NCBI GenBank assembly: GCA_013399695.1
Contig: VXAU01003708.1
Location: 748,489-812,488 of the forward strand
From: Formicarius rufipectus
Lineage: Eukaryota; Chordata; Aves; Passeriformes; Formicariidae
DNA: 64,000 nucleotides
Direction: 5' to 3'
This document shows positions 12,551 through 48,013 of this stretch, in pieces (the stretch's first letter is position 1; each line of letters begins with the position of its first letter). A program made the translations under genes and the position numbers. Below the pieces are notes generated by a model. That model was given only the letters and a program-made list of their open reading frames with translations, made no database searches and was not told where the DNA came from.

Positions 12551-15500
12551 TGGATTGATTCAGTATCTTAGTTTAATTAGGGAAAAAATGTGATCCAACC
12601 ACTTTCTTGGAATTTGGGGGTTGGGGAGGGGATGTTCTGCATTTTTTCCAGTTTGTTATATTTCACACTGACTTTCAGCACAGTGGTCCCATCCCTCTTA
12701 CACACCCAATTCGCATGGCAGAGGGAGGTGGCAATGGCAAAGCTTTGGCCCTGATTCAGCAACACTTTTAAGAACACACAAAAGTTTAAAAACACAGGAT
12801 TAGACCTTGGACTTCATCAAAACTGAGGTGTAAAATTACCAATGTACATACATACTTTGTACAAGGATCCTGTTTGCCAACCTTATTTTACTGTAATTTA
12901 TATTCTGTTGTAACATTTAAATTTACAGTAAAAGAAAACACTGAGAAACAAGATCTATTCTTGTTCAACAAAATTCTATTCTGTTAGAGTTGAGACAAGC
13001 CTTCCACTCTTACAGAAACCGGTGATACGTCAACAAATATGATTAACAGGGATTATTCACGTCAGTATTTTTCACCCCTGTCCCACAGGCACAACAAAAC
13101 CTGTGCAGAAGGTGACTGTCACATCACACACAGCCTGGCAGCTTGCTGGGGGGGCCTCTGCCCCCTCTACACCTCTGAAGCCGCACCAAAGTGCCCTGGG
13201 GGAAATGTTTATAAAAATATAATTAAGATAAATAATGACTCCAAGGGAGAAATACAAGTTAAAGCATTGCACTCTCTTTGCCACATGCTTTCCCTCGGAA
13301 GAATGCTGTTTAAAAAAGCAGTAAAATCGAGAGGACACAAGCCTGCTTCCCCAGGGAAGAGTGCTGAATCATACAGGTAGTGTAAATATCATATGCTGCT
13401 GCAGGTGCTAGGCAGTCTATTTGTTTGTGTTTACTAAAAGGTATAACAAATAGTCCCACTAAAACAGAACAACACTTGGCATTGGAGTGATCGATACCAG
13501 AGCAGCCATAAATCACATTCATGTGTTCAGATGTGCACCACTGGGCAACACTAAAGCTTCACCCTCCTCTTTTTGCAAGCCCCTTCGCTGAGACGTGCCT
13601 CTTTCAGGGGCAACCCCGTGAGAGGCTCAGCATCCTTCCCGAGCATGGCACACCCAGGGGAAAACCACTCAACAGTGGGAGAGCAAGCCAAGAAAAGGGA
13701 AGCATGGAACAGACTTGCACGACACACACAGCCAGCTAACATGGTTTACAGCTTTGCAACTTCTGAGTTAATTCACAGTATAAACAACAAGGAAAATGTT
13801 TCTTCCGAGCAAGACTTCCTGTAAACTGTTCATTAGAGCGCGCGGGGCTGTGCACCTGCTGATTAACCATGCGCTCCAAGAACAAACACAAACCCCAGCC
13901 AGCCAGATTCTTCTGGAATTTGCTCGGAGCCGATTTTTCTTCCCCCATGTTATAAATTGGATTCTACAATAAAACAAACAGCAGAACATAGGTTGCCGAG
14001 AGTTAAAATCTACTTTTTACACTACACTGACCACAGCACCCACAGGCACAGCTACAATGTCTTTCTATGAATGGGACAGATTGCCATATGGATGCAGACA
14101 CTGAACAAGCTGTACAACTCCTGGCGACAAGTGCCTAGGGGACTGTCCTATATTAGCACCACCTGTGCTGTGGAAATTGTGCTCTGTGTAGGAAATGGTA
14201 TTTAAGGGCCCATCACAATGTTATTTTTGAGTATACACAAAAAGGAAAATTACAGTGCAGAAGAATTTGCTGGCTAGTGGATCTCTTGCTCAGTTCCCGA
14301 GATCGTTTCCCAAAGGAATAGTTCTCTTTATTCATGCAGCCCAAAATGACAAGCTGCAACACATATTAGCAGTTTCCCTGCCTGGGCTTATACCATCCTT
14401 TTAATGACAAGAATATATTTCATAATACACATATGTTTTCCTGATCACACTGAAGAAATAACAGCCCTCCCAGCTTAACACCACCAGCTATACAGAAGAC
14501 ACTCCATGGCATTCCACAACGTTGCTCCAGGAGCAAGCAAATGCAATATAAATTTTCCTTGGGCTCCTTCCCCCACCCCTCAAGGTGCAGCACGTAGAGC
14601 CACAAATCCCAATTACTAAATTTCAATGTGCATCTCACTACTTTGAGAATACAACCATGTCTGCCTGACAAAAACAGAGCTCCAGATTAGCACAAGATGT
14701 TGAAGAAGGGGAAGAAGGGAAAAGAAGGGAGGAGAGGTTTGAGCAGTACCCAGCTGCTCTACTGAAAGAGATTTCCCCCTCTCCAAACTGCAAGAAAAAA
14801 AAAGGATGCCAAGAAAAAGTAAAGTAAAATAAATTGAATTAAAGAAAAACAGTTGTAAAGTGAACATTACAACCTGGGGAAAATGATGTCATTTTATTGA
14901 GAAACTAATTTTTTTTCCATTAAACCACAGTGAAACGGATAAAGTTTATACAGCTTAATGGTGGAGTTTTACTTTAAATGCTGCTCAATATCTTAGCAGC
15001 ACAATATAACATGATACAACAGCTGTCATACTAACTGCTCCATTTTTATTGAACAGCAGAGAAAACAGTCACACAGAAGTCACCCAACTCCTCTACTTCT
15101 ATGGCATTCTCAAGGATGTTTCCTTCAACCTCTCAGGCTGTGTTAGGTATGATAAAAAAGTAACACAGCTCTTCATTAGCTCCCTGCTCAGCTCTTCAGA
15201 ACAGTCAGGTCTTTGAACAAATGCTGAGGAAGGACAACTTGCACACAGGAAAAAATTAAAAGGAACAGGAATCCACGGTGCAGTAAACCAAAACCAGGTC
15301 CCTTTTAAAGACTACTACATAAACACCTCTAATAAAAGAAGAGGACAAATTTTCGTTGGACTTTAAGTATTTAGACAGGAATGTATGAGTAAAAGTTTAA
15401 CTGCAAAGTGCATGCAATTAACAGAAAGCCATCAGCTATTTCTCTGGTATGTAAAAATAGCATTAAGCTGTATTAAATGCACGTGTAAGTATCTCAGCTG

Positions 15501-18500
15501 CAAGAAAAGGGAGGAGATATGCAAAGCACTCAGATATCAAACAATGATCTGTTGGCCAGATGGAGGAATAAAACAATACATATGCTAAAATTTGGAAAAG
15601 TTCTGTTAGGCATCTGCCAAGGCTCACCCAATCTATTTTAAGTGCTTTTTGATACATTAGCTTAGTGTTTGGAGTTGTACAACCCATGGTTATTAAACAG
15701 GACCAGAAAGCAGCACAGCACTGGTGTGCAGGGGCTCCCTGACACTGGGGTAGCTCCCCAGGCATCCAACCCAGCACCCTCGCTCAGCCAAGGGCCACAG
15801 CAAATATGCACAGGCTGGTTAACCTAGGGAAAAACAAATAAAATGAACTAGGAACGCCTTTCCAGGGTTTAGTGAATGAATTCCTTGAAAACCATAATTT
15901 GATTAAAGAGCTCCTGGGCAGACTGAGGAGCAAGTGGAATTGTACAACTGATTCAGCAGAAGGTTCCTTGCACAGGAGAGCGCCGTGGCAGACGGTGGGT
16001 GTGGGTGAAGCAAAGGAGGCTCCACACCTGCGTTTGAAAAGCATGAACAATAAAAAATGCCTGATAAGGCCTAAAACTGGACATTAGCAATGCCAGGTCT
16101 GAGTCATGGCCGGTGTTTTCTCAAAGTTGATCACAAAGAAGTGACTCAGAGGGCAGCACACACAGTAACTGGTGGCGATTTCTTTGGCAGGGGAGCAAGT
16201 GGCAAGGGATCAGGCCATGGGACACTCGGGGTAGTACCTGCACATAATAAATGGAGATGGCCAGGCCAGTGCTCTGCTCTTGCTGTGGCAGCAACACTGG
16301 CATTGAACAGCCCAACCAGCCCCACAGCCATCACATCTGCCATGTAGAAGGTGGGGTGGTTTACTGGATACACAGCTGGGCATCCCAGCTCGAGCCTCTG
16401 TCTCCAAAGCAGCTCCATGGCAAGGAAGCCACCTGGAGGCACCTGAGCAGCTCAGATTGTGCATAACAAGGGTCCTGATGGGGGTTTGAGTACATGCAGC
16501 AGTTAAACACCTCTTGGGAAGAAAGGTTCCAGGACCACCCATTTCTTACAGGAGAATGGATTTGAGGTAACCTAACCCAATGCAACTCTGCTGATGGTAA
16601 AGTACAATGAGATAAAACCAACTGCAGGGAGCAACTGAGGGGAGCTGACATGGATGAGCAGATTTGATGCTGGCACCAGTGCAGAACGAATGCCAGGACT
16701 GAGCAGAGAGGCTGGCCAAGAGAGGATCAGGCCCTGGGAGCATATGGACTGCAGGCTGAACTGTTTCATCCCGAGCATTAATAATGGACTGAAGTCTGTA
16801 ATTCTTAATTGTGCTGAATCCTAATGCCTTCATCTAAGGGCCTTGGGATTTTGATGGAGGATCAGCTGGCATGGAAGATAACAACAGTAAAACATGGGGC
16901 ATTAAGCCTAACCAGCAGATCAGTGGTCTGCCACGCCATTCCTTGCACTTCCCTTCAGAGCCTTCTTCCAGACTTCTTCCTCCTGCCATGCTGGCAAGAA
17001 AAAGTAATTTTAAACTCCCCTTGTTTCTCCCATCTTTTTCCTATGAGATGGTTGCTTATGTTGAAGGACTAGACCCTAGCATTGCTGGAAAGGGTATAAA
17101 GATAACACAGGAGAGAAAGAGGGTTGCTGGCAGATGGAGAAAGGTCTCTTGGACATGTAGCCTTTCACTGTAACTCTTCACCTTACGTCGGGTAAACAGC
17201 AGTTGTGATTCTTAAATTAACAGGTCTGGACCTTCATTAACTCACTTGTCTATGTACAGCCTCCACCATCCTGGCTTTGCTGCACTCAGGGGGATGTGCC
17301 TTGGGATGGGACCAGCACAGCATCTAACCACCCCACAGCACTCCCAGAACTCCCAGTTCAAGCCCAAACTAGAGCAACCTTGGCTCACTGCAAAGCAGTC
17401 ATGAATTCTGCACTGCTCTGCTTTTCCAGACCTACTCTGGGGATATGCCCAAGCACAGAGGTTTCAGGATGCCCACTGCTCATCAGGTTATACAGTTAAT
17501 AGTCACTTGAAGTGACCAGGCACCCACCCACCTTGTTTGGGTGGGTTTTTTAAGAAAATAATCTGGTTTTCCCCAAATAAGGTGCAGTGGAGTGAGATGG
17601 AAAGTGGGTAGTGTCCTTGACATTTCTAAGCACAGCAGATATACTTAACTGGCTCCCATTATTTATTTATTTACTTGTGTAGAGAAACTGCTAGTTTCTG
17701 AAGAAACCCAAATGCTGATAAGATGATGAGAGGTTTGCATGCTGGTTGATGGTCTCACTTTCCCTTATCCTGAGTGAATACAAGTATCTATAACTAAATA
17801 TTTCCCTTAGGGTACTGATGACTGAGGTATGTTTATTGCATTGAGTGAATTTATATATATAATCAGCACAATAAACATTATTAAATTGTCTGAGTAAAAT
17901 CAAAGCATGAAACACACAGTCAGTGCTGAATTCTAATGATGCTGAATGCCCATGATTGCATGGGGAAAGGATCTTAACAAGCCTTGATTTGAGCTTTGGC
18001 ATCCGCCTCACAAATCACACGAAATGTTCTCTCTTTAATAGTGCTGAATATTGATAAATGTCTCTGCACGGCACAACAGGGAAGTTGGTCTCTATTGGCA
18101 ATCTTTACCAAAGTGTGTTTTTTCCTTCTCTACACTCAAGGGTTTACCCTGAATGATTTAATTATAATTTTCCTTGTGTAAGACAAATTAAAGAGGAGAG
18201 TAGGAGTGTCATGCCAAAGCAGATTATTTATCTCCTTAACAGATTGCTGTGCACCAAACCCCAGAGCTGCTGCTGCTGCTACTTACAGAAACCGGGCGAA
18301 ATGTGGGACAAAAGCAGAGATGTAATATACATTTAAAGCCCAAATGAATGAAAGCATTAACCCATTACTTATAGCTGGAATTGTTTCATTCCCATGAAAG
18401 CCCTGCAGAGCACAGAGAAACCAGGAGCAGCACCACAATGCCCCCTGGGCCCTGCTCAGAAGGGACAATGCCTCCCGCTTTGGAATGTATTTTTGCTTTC

Positions 18501-20883
18501 TGAACATCCCAGGTGACTCTGGCCACCCACCTGCCGTTTGCTTTTTAGCTATCAAGGAGAACTTTCACTGTCCCTTGCCTCCAAGCACGGCAGCCCCACA
18601 GTCACCAGTGTCACAAGAGCTGCATCCCCCCAAGTGTGAGCAGGACTGCAGCTTCCCTGGGCTGGACTCCCAGCACCACGGCACGTGGGCACGCCAGGCA
18701 GCCAATGACTGTTTCCCCTGCTATTTTAAACCCCCTGTTTATAACCAGGATATGTTTTTACCCAAGACACACAGGAGACCTGCTGCTCGCCCACTGATTT
18801 TAACGCAGGTGCCTCCTGTCTCGCGGGTCTGGAGCAGCCTCACAACCCGACCTGTGGGATCAGGAGCCCCGTAAAGCACAGCCTGAACTGTCCCAGTGAC
18901 ATGTGCCAGAGATGACAGCGATGATAGTAACTCCCACATAAGCAACTTGCCTCCTGTTGCCCGCTCCTTCTCAAAAACCCAAGGGGAAGGGGTTGAAAAC
19001 AGCTTTACAGCACACTCTAAAAGTTAATGTTACCTGCATATGATTATTTATTGCTGCTGGGCAGTCATTACGATGTGGCTGTGTTTAACTGTTAGGACAC
19101 TTACAGTTTTTACTATGTGCTTTTTATTGTTGGTTAAATCTAAATAAATAGCTCTTGGTTACCAGAGTTAACAGCCAGTTGCACTGAAGGCGCAGGAACG
19201 AGGGGGGAAGCCACAACCCAAAAACCTGCCCTAGTCAGGCCAAGCTGTGACTCATGTGATGAGAGGTGGAAGGGCTGATACCTCCCTTGTGAGCCCTTCT
19301 CACAGATCCATGTGAGCTCAGTCAGGGCTAAGGACCACCTCAGTCTCCTTATATTTGTCCTGCTGAACCAGCTGGGTACAAGAACACACATGGACTTCAC
19401 TCTCAGTCCAACTAACTCGTGCTCCCATCAGCTTTCTTCTAGTCTTAACCTTGGCAATAAAAAAATTACCAATACTTCTTTGTGTCTCTGCTCTCTTTTA
19501 AAAATGCACTAAAATTTCACCTCTATGAGCTTCCAAATACATATCTGATGGCGGAGCCCAGCAACTCTTCCTTCTCTGCTCACTCCCCACCCCAAACTGC
19601 CTGCTTGTAGATAAATACCCTTTAAGAAAGGAAACCAGCGCAAAATATCTCACCAAGGAGCTTCTGTGTCACATGAAATCCAGGCAGGCACCACAGTGCC
19701 TGATGAGACTGCAACAAAACCCTTAAGTGCATCAGGAGGCATTCTCCTGCCTGGAGTCTCCTGCTCTACTTATGGACAAAGATGTAATTCAATCACTGCA
19801 GCAAATGGATGGCATAAACCCTCCATGTACCAAAGAGGCAGGATAAAGCAAAGTCTGTAGCCTTCCGATTTGTATTCCTAAATATATCTATTTTTGTATT
19901 TTGATATTGTAGAGAACTCAATAGATATGGAAGGGAAGTATAACACAAGCTTAACAACACAGCTATTGATTCAAGCACCGAGGATTTTAAGTCTTCTAAA
20001 CTAAGACAATCTCAAACAATACCATGGCATGTTTATGCCTAATTAATCTGGAACATTACTAATAAAAACATATGTATCACCTTGTCTGTAGGTCCCAACT
20101 GCCTCCATGCCGCAATTACAGGACTCAGACATATGGATTTCCAGATCTGCTCAACAGTACACACAGAGAAAACTCCTTCTTCAGAACAGATTCCTGCATT
20201 CCCACTACACTGAAAACTGAACTGAATCTGTTTCCTGGGTTAGACTGCCATTAGCAGACAGCATGTGCCTCTATTCAGTGAAAAGAAGATCCATCTCACT
20301 ACATGGGGTTTTATTTTATATACTTGGTAAGAAACACATAGATAAAAAAATTTATTGAAAAGTCATAAACCCATCTTGTTCAGCTCTACATGCAGCAAAA
20401 AGGGAATTTAATTGTTTAATAAACATCAAATTGTTTTTAGTATCCCATGTAAGTCTTCATGAAAACCATGTCCTTGGCACTTACATGCGTTATAAATGTG
20501 TTCACTGAGGTTCCCCCACGTCCTTTCAATGGGTATATAAATGATGCCTTATACACACAGCGGATCTTCCAACAGTGGGTGTGCTCTCCTTTGAAATCTA
20601 TCTATTCCCAACAGCACAATTTTCTTAATATCAGAAAGATATGAGGTATTTCTATAGACTCCCTATCAATCTACTCTCAGACCACCAGAAATACAAACTC
20701 TGTGGCTTAAAAATTCCATTATCCTCTTTCTAATGAATGAAAGGAGGACGGAAAGACAAAGCCATCAGTTTCCATAAAATCCAGCTTTCACTACTGTCTG
20801 CTGTAACATTCTAGATGGGGAAAGGGGCTCTCCTGCATGCAAAGGAGCACTGCCCTCCCCACTGCACCCGCTCCTTGAGACCC

Positions 20884-20920
20884 TTCCTCCTCCTCCTCCT
20901 CCTCCTCCTCCTCCTTCTCC
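20884..20920. repeat. CCT/TCC trinucleotide microsatellite
   Basis: About eleven copies of TCC with one interruption near the right end. On the minus strand it reads as a GGA purine tract, and its open-frame translations (poly-Gly, poly-Arg) are artefacts. It lies 0.8 kb upstream, on the lower-coordinate side, of the linker exon and is likely to be length-variable. Confidence 0.9.
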
Positions 20921-21714
20921 TGCAGTGACGCCGAGGCTGCAGCCAGCACTGGCACCCACGGCCCTGGTGCCTGGGCCTGTCTATCTCACTGTAAGCAGAA
21001 GTTAGGTTGTTAGACACGCCTCAGTGAAATCTGGGGGTGTACAGAAACAAACCTGCAATAAAGCATCCCCTGGAATAAAGCAGAGCCCGCGCCGAGAAGC
21101 ACGTCAACAGACAACCCCTGATTTAAGCCATTTCTTTTAACAATGCAAGCCGAGCAAGTATAAATTAACTCACACTTTTAAAAGCCAAACACCACCAGTT
21201 AGCTAATTTTATCAGCACTTTAAAAAAAGAGCGACTTTGTTTTAGAGAAACCCGGTGAACTCAAGCCTAGCCTGTCTTGTGAAAGCAGGTAAATACAGAG
21301 TAAAAAAGCCAAAAAGGCAAACATGTTTGATGGGGCACCAAAATTTGGCAGAGAAATGTATACTGACCAATGGATTTTACTCCTCACCTTCAGCCTGCAA
21401 ACCAAATGCACATCCAGAGTATCACAACCCGTGATGAAGAACTCAAAAAAATACTCTTCACACTTTCCCCAACACGCTTATCCAATGCACTTCTAATTAG
21501 CTAATTGTGCCCACATTGATCCAATTAACATGCCATAAAGATCTGAACAAAAGGAGCATATTCTGCCCAGTGGAAACTCTATTCAACCACAACACCACCA
21601 GACAGAACAAGATGTGGAAGGACAAAACCCAGGCCAAGGCTCTTGGCCATCGCTCCCAACCACTCCGTCCTGCCATCGCTCCGAGACACACGGGGTGGGA
21701 ACCCTCCAGACCTA

Positions 21715-44499
<22,785 letters not shown>

Positions 44500-44657
44500 T
44501 TATTTAAAAATACGAAGTGGCGGCGTTGTCACTCGCCGGCACCGAGGGGCTCTTCCCTGCCGCCAGCACAACCCAGAACTCTCGGTGTTTGCACAGACAA
44601 GCTGGCTTTGAAGGAGTTAATTCCAGAGAGGAAGAGTGTATATGCACTTTGCTCTAA

Positions 44658-44663
44658 ACTTAC
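44658..44663 (-). other. Candidate 5' splice donor (gtaagt) beside the CpG island
   Basis: On the minus strand the sequence reads gggtg|gtaagttt, a full consensus intron start, so a first exon beginning in the island could end at 44664. Its distance to the 34602 acceptor would be about 10.1 kb. No protein is predicted from the putative exon. This is a site match only, with no transcript evidence. Confidence 0.35.
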
Positions 44664-45117
44664 CACCCACTTCCTAAGGGTTCCCTCCTCCCCACCACCA
44701 CCGCCACCCTCGCAAACTCCGCTCGCTCGCCGCGCTCACACCGAGATGCCGCCGCATCCTCTCGCCGGGCTCGCAGCACCAGCCCGCGTCGAAAACAAAG
44801 CTCACTCAGTTAATTTCCCCCTCGCAAATTGACTGCCGAGTCCATTCAGCGCTCCCGCTTCCTGACATTTAAACCTGACAGTGTTTTCTCCGGCTCCGCG
44901 CGCTTTTCCCCCGTCCCCTCGCTGCTTTTCCCTAACTCCGGCGCGGCTCCGACTGTCGCGACACACGCCGGGCGACACGCACTGCGCTGCCCATCCCTCG
45001 CAGCGCACCTCCGCCGAGCCGCGGGACGCACACACCGTCCCTCCCTCCCTCCCTCCTCCAGAGCAGCCGCGCGGCTCCCCCATCCTCTCCGGGGCTCTTT
45101 TTCCGCCACTTTACACG

Positions 45118-45802
45118 NNNNNNNNNNNNNNNNNNNNNNNNNNNNNNNNNNNNNNNNNNNNNNNNNNNNNNNNNNNNNNNNNNNNNNNNNNNNNNNNNNN
45201 NNNNNNNNNNNNNNNNNNNNNNNNNNNNNNNNNNNNNNNNNNNNNNNNNNNNNNNNNNNNNNNNNNNNNNNNNNNNNNNNNNNNNNNNNNNNNNNNNNNN
45301 NNNNNNNNNNNNNNNNNNNNNNNNNNNNNNNNNNNNNNNNNNNNNNNNNNNNNNNNNNNNNNNNNNNNNNNNNNNNNNNNNNNNNNNNNNNNNNNNNNNN
45401 NNNNNNNNNNNNNNNNNNNNNNNNNNNNNNNNNNNNNNNNNNNNNNNNNNNNNNNNNNNNNNNNNNNNNNNNNNNNNNNNNNNNNNNNNNNNNNNNNNNN
45501 NNNNNNNNNNNNNNNNNNNNNNNNNNNNNNNNNNNNNNNNNNNNNNNNNNNNNNNNNNNNNNNNNNNNNNNNNNNNNNNNNNNNNNNNNNNNNNNNNNNN
45601 NNNNNNNNNNNNNNNNNNNNNNNNNNNNNNNNNNNNNNNNNNNNNNNNNNNNNNNNNNNNNNNNNNNNNNNNNNNNNNNNNNNNNNNNNNNNNNNNNNNN
45701 NNNNNNNNNNNNNNNNNNNNNNNNNNNNNNNNNNNNNNNNNNNNNNNNNNNNNNNNNNNNNNNNNNNNNNNNNNNNNNNNNNNNNNNNNNNNNNNNNNNN
45801 NN
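45118..45802. other. Assembly gap (685 N)
   Basis: An unbroken run of N inside the CpG island. The left edge is CpG-rich unique sequence; the right edge is inside a tandem repeat. The gap was probably caused by GC content and repetition. Open frames spanning it are meaningless. Confidence 0.99.
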
Positions 45803-45912
45803 CTGGACACCTCCCCAGCTGGACACCCTCTTTGGCTGGACACCCCCCGGAAACTCCCCCCAACCCCGGACACCCCCGGCTGGACAGCCCCCCGGGCTGG
45901 ACACACACCCGC
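45803..45912. repeat. C-rich minisatellite truncated by the gap
   Basis: At least five degenerate copies of a roughly 17-base unit beginning ctggacacc and followed by a C-rich stretch. The first copy starts exactly at the gap edge, so the array very likely continues into the missing sequence and its true length is unknown. Confidence 0.85.
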
Positions 45913-46349
45913 GCCCCGTGGGCAGCGCTCCTGCCCACCCCGCAACTTTCTGGTGTCCCGCAGAAAGTGTCCCACGCTCCCCAGCGCTCCTTCCCGCGAA
46001 ACGCCGGGATTTCAGTGCCGGGAAAACGGCGGAAAGAAAAATAACAAAACCACAAGATGCCTCTGACCGGAGTTCTCCCCTTCGCCCTCCTGGCCAAGCC
46101 TTGGGGACCAGTGGCACCCGACCATCCCAGCTCTGCCCAGGCTGCCTGGCCCCAAGGCACCCAAATCTGCCGAGTTTGCGTCTGTGGCACCTCTCTAACC
46201 ATGGAGCACAGTGTCACCTCGCTCAGAAGAAGCGTCACAAACTTGTCCAGACTTCAGGACCCAAATTCCACCCTGTCCCCGTGCCCTCCCTGACGCAGGC
46301 ACTGCCACAGCCCCAGGACCCTGTTTTCCCTTGCCCATAAAGTTCCTAT

Positions 46350-46398
46350 CCATAGAATATCCCGAGTTCGATGCCACAAGGATCGAGTCCAACTCGGC
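46350..46398 (-). mobile_element. Short CR1 3'-end fragment
   Basis: The plus strand reads catagaatatcccgag, then after a short gap ggatcgagtccaactc. This resembles the avian CR1 3' end in reverse complement (agaatatcctgagttgg ... ggatcatcgagtccaact, from memory). It is short and diverged, so the call is tentative. Confidence 0.45.
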
Positions 46399-47699
46399 AT
46401 CCTCTCAGGAAAATCTCTCCCACTATTTCAACTATATATTTTTACATTTTCTCATAGTTTCTAAAGACAAAATCGATGCAGGGAGTTACTCCTCAGTTAC
46501 TTTACGTGCACGTAGCAGTGCATACAGAAGCCGCCCTACCCCGTTCGCAGCAGAACCTCCCGTTATTTGCAGAAGTCGGACTGTCAGACAATAGTCCCAA
46601 TTAGTGATGCTGCTGAAGAACCTCACAAGAAGCAAAGACAAAGGACCCAATTTACCGACAACTTGTGATCTGCTGTTAAATGGGGTGCGATACGGATTGC
46701 TTTCCACCCTAAAGTGTTTTTGTGTCAGATAACAAATTTATTAATGGGATTTTTTTCAGGTCACAAAAATGTGACCCCACCCTCTTATGAATATTTAATA
46801 AGGGACTAAGGGCATCTTTTGCAAGACCCTAAATCTGCCAGAAACAGCCTACATGAATCAGAGAGTGCCTGCCTCTTAAAGGGGCATGGACACCCCGAGC
46901 AGGTCAGCACAGCCAGGGCATGGGAAGAGCCAGTGTTTGTATGTGTTGTATCTGTGCAAAGTCAAGCACGGATGTACACACACCCCAGCACGCTGGGCAC
47001 TCAGCACTAACAGAAACCGGTAATGCATGCAACGAGCTAGTAATAATTATCACCTGTTCTTAAGAGAAATCCTTCCTGTCCTGGACTTCAAAGCAATCTC
47101 GAGGAATTTGGATTGCTTTGGGGAATACATTACAGAATACACTGGCTTAAACTTTTCAACAGTTTCTCTTGCAGACCACCTCCTCCTCCTCCCGCCGTGT
47201 TTCTAAGAGCATCACTGTGGCAGCATCACCTACTGCACTGACAGCAAAGGAGGAACGACTCTGGGCATTAACACACCCTGACCAACTCTGCATCCAAAAT
47301 GAGGAGGGGGCTGAATGCCCAGGCAGTCTCTACAGACCATCAGAGGATGCTTTACAGATCCCAGTTTGGAAATCTTTTGATCTGTCTTGTCTTCCTCAGC
47401 ACAAACTTCTCTCACACACACAACCCTCAATCTTATTCTCACATCATCAATTCTTGTTTTCCAGTATGGCCATATCCAGGTACACACAGCTCAACAGAAG
47501 GCCAGAGCTCTCCGTCTGCCCTGGTTGCTGGCTGATCACATGCCTCTGGGCCAAACTCTGACCTACTATATTTGTTTAAAAAAAAGGGGGACTCAATGAA
47601 ACCTACCACTTTGCTCAAGGCATTTCTATTCTTTCCAGGGGCAAAGAAAAAGCACAACATGGCAATGCAAGCCCCAAGGCTGTGTTCCACATGCAGAGC

Positions 47700-48013
47700 A
47701 AAAGCACAGTGCTGGCTCTGGCACTGACAATTCTCCCCAGCCCTGGGCAAGTCACCTAGAAATTTCTCTGTTTTGTTCAGTTTTTTTTTAATGTCTCTGA
47801 CGTTGATGATGCCTTTTTCTCTGAGATCTCAGTCTGCAATGTTTCTGGCCTGGCTGTGGAGTGGCCTGAACCATTCTGAGGCAGTCAATGGCCTCAACAT
47901 CTCTGCCTCCTCATCTGCAAAATGGGGATAATAAGACTAATTTCAGGATCTTCCGTAGACCAGTATTTGCAAAACACCTTGAAAAATGAAAGGTGCTGTC
48001 TAAGCACTGAGTG
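47700..48013 (+). mobile_element. MIR-like CORE-SINE relic, possibly two partial copies
   Basis: 47708-47790 contains ctggctctggcactgac and ctgggcaagtcacctag, then tttctctg and a T-rich end, matching the middle of the MIR consensus as I remember it. 47885-48013 contains cctcctcatctgcaaaatgg followed by ggataataagactaa, then a caccttgaaaaatg and aggtgctgtctaagcac ending typical of MIR 3' parts. The two parts overlap in consensus coordinates (both cover the region before tcatctg). They are therefore either two adjacent copies or one copy with an internal duplication or insertion. Confidence 0.7.

Larger units (their letters stand above)
44500..46060. promoter_or_regulatory. Intronic CpG island, candidate internal promoter
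   Basis: GC- and CpG-rich sequence on both sides of the assembly gap. I count about thirty CpG in 44881-45117 alone, far above the surrounding intron. Its position about 10 kb upstream of the exon with paired Met codons would suit an internal FOXP1 promoter firing on the minus strand. A strong donor (gtaagt, 44663-44658) lies on the correct side. No TATA box or start site can be pinned down, partly because the centre is missing. It could instead be an enhancer island, a promoter for a plus-strand transcript, or a GC-rich repeat block. Confidence 0.5.

Noticed and set aside
17522..17546. 8-bp hairpin (acccaccc / gggtgggt) followed by a T run, resembling a terminator
   Set aside because: Bacterial-type terminators are not meaningful in a vertebrate intron, and the surrounding sequence shows no transcript end.
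18240..18300. Possible hidden polyglutamine exon: minus strand reads gtaagtag followed by four cag
   Set aside because: There is no pyrimidine tract before the AG, the frame hits a stop after about sixteen codons, and it does not match any FOXP1 segment.
44829..46340. Open frames of 347-503 codons around 45 kb
   Set aside because: They are produced by the 685-base run of N; the real flanking parts are short and show no family features.
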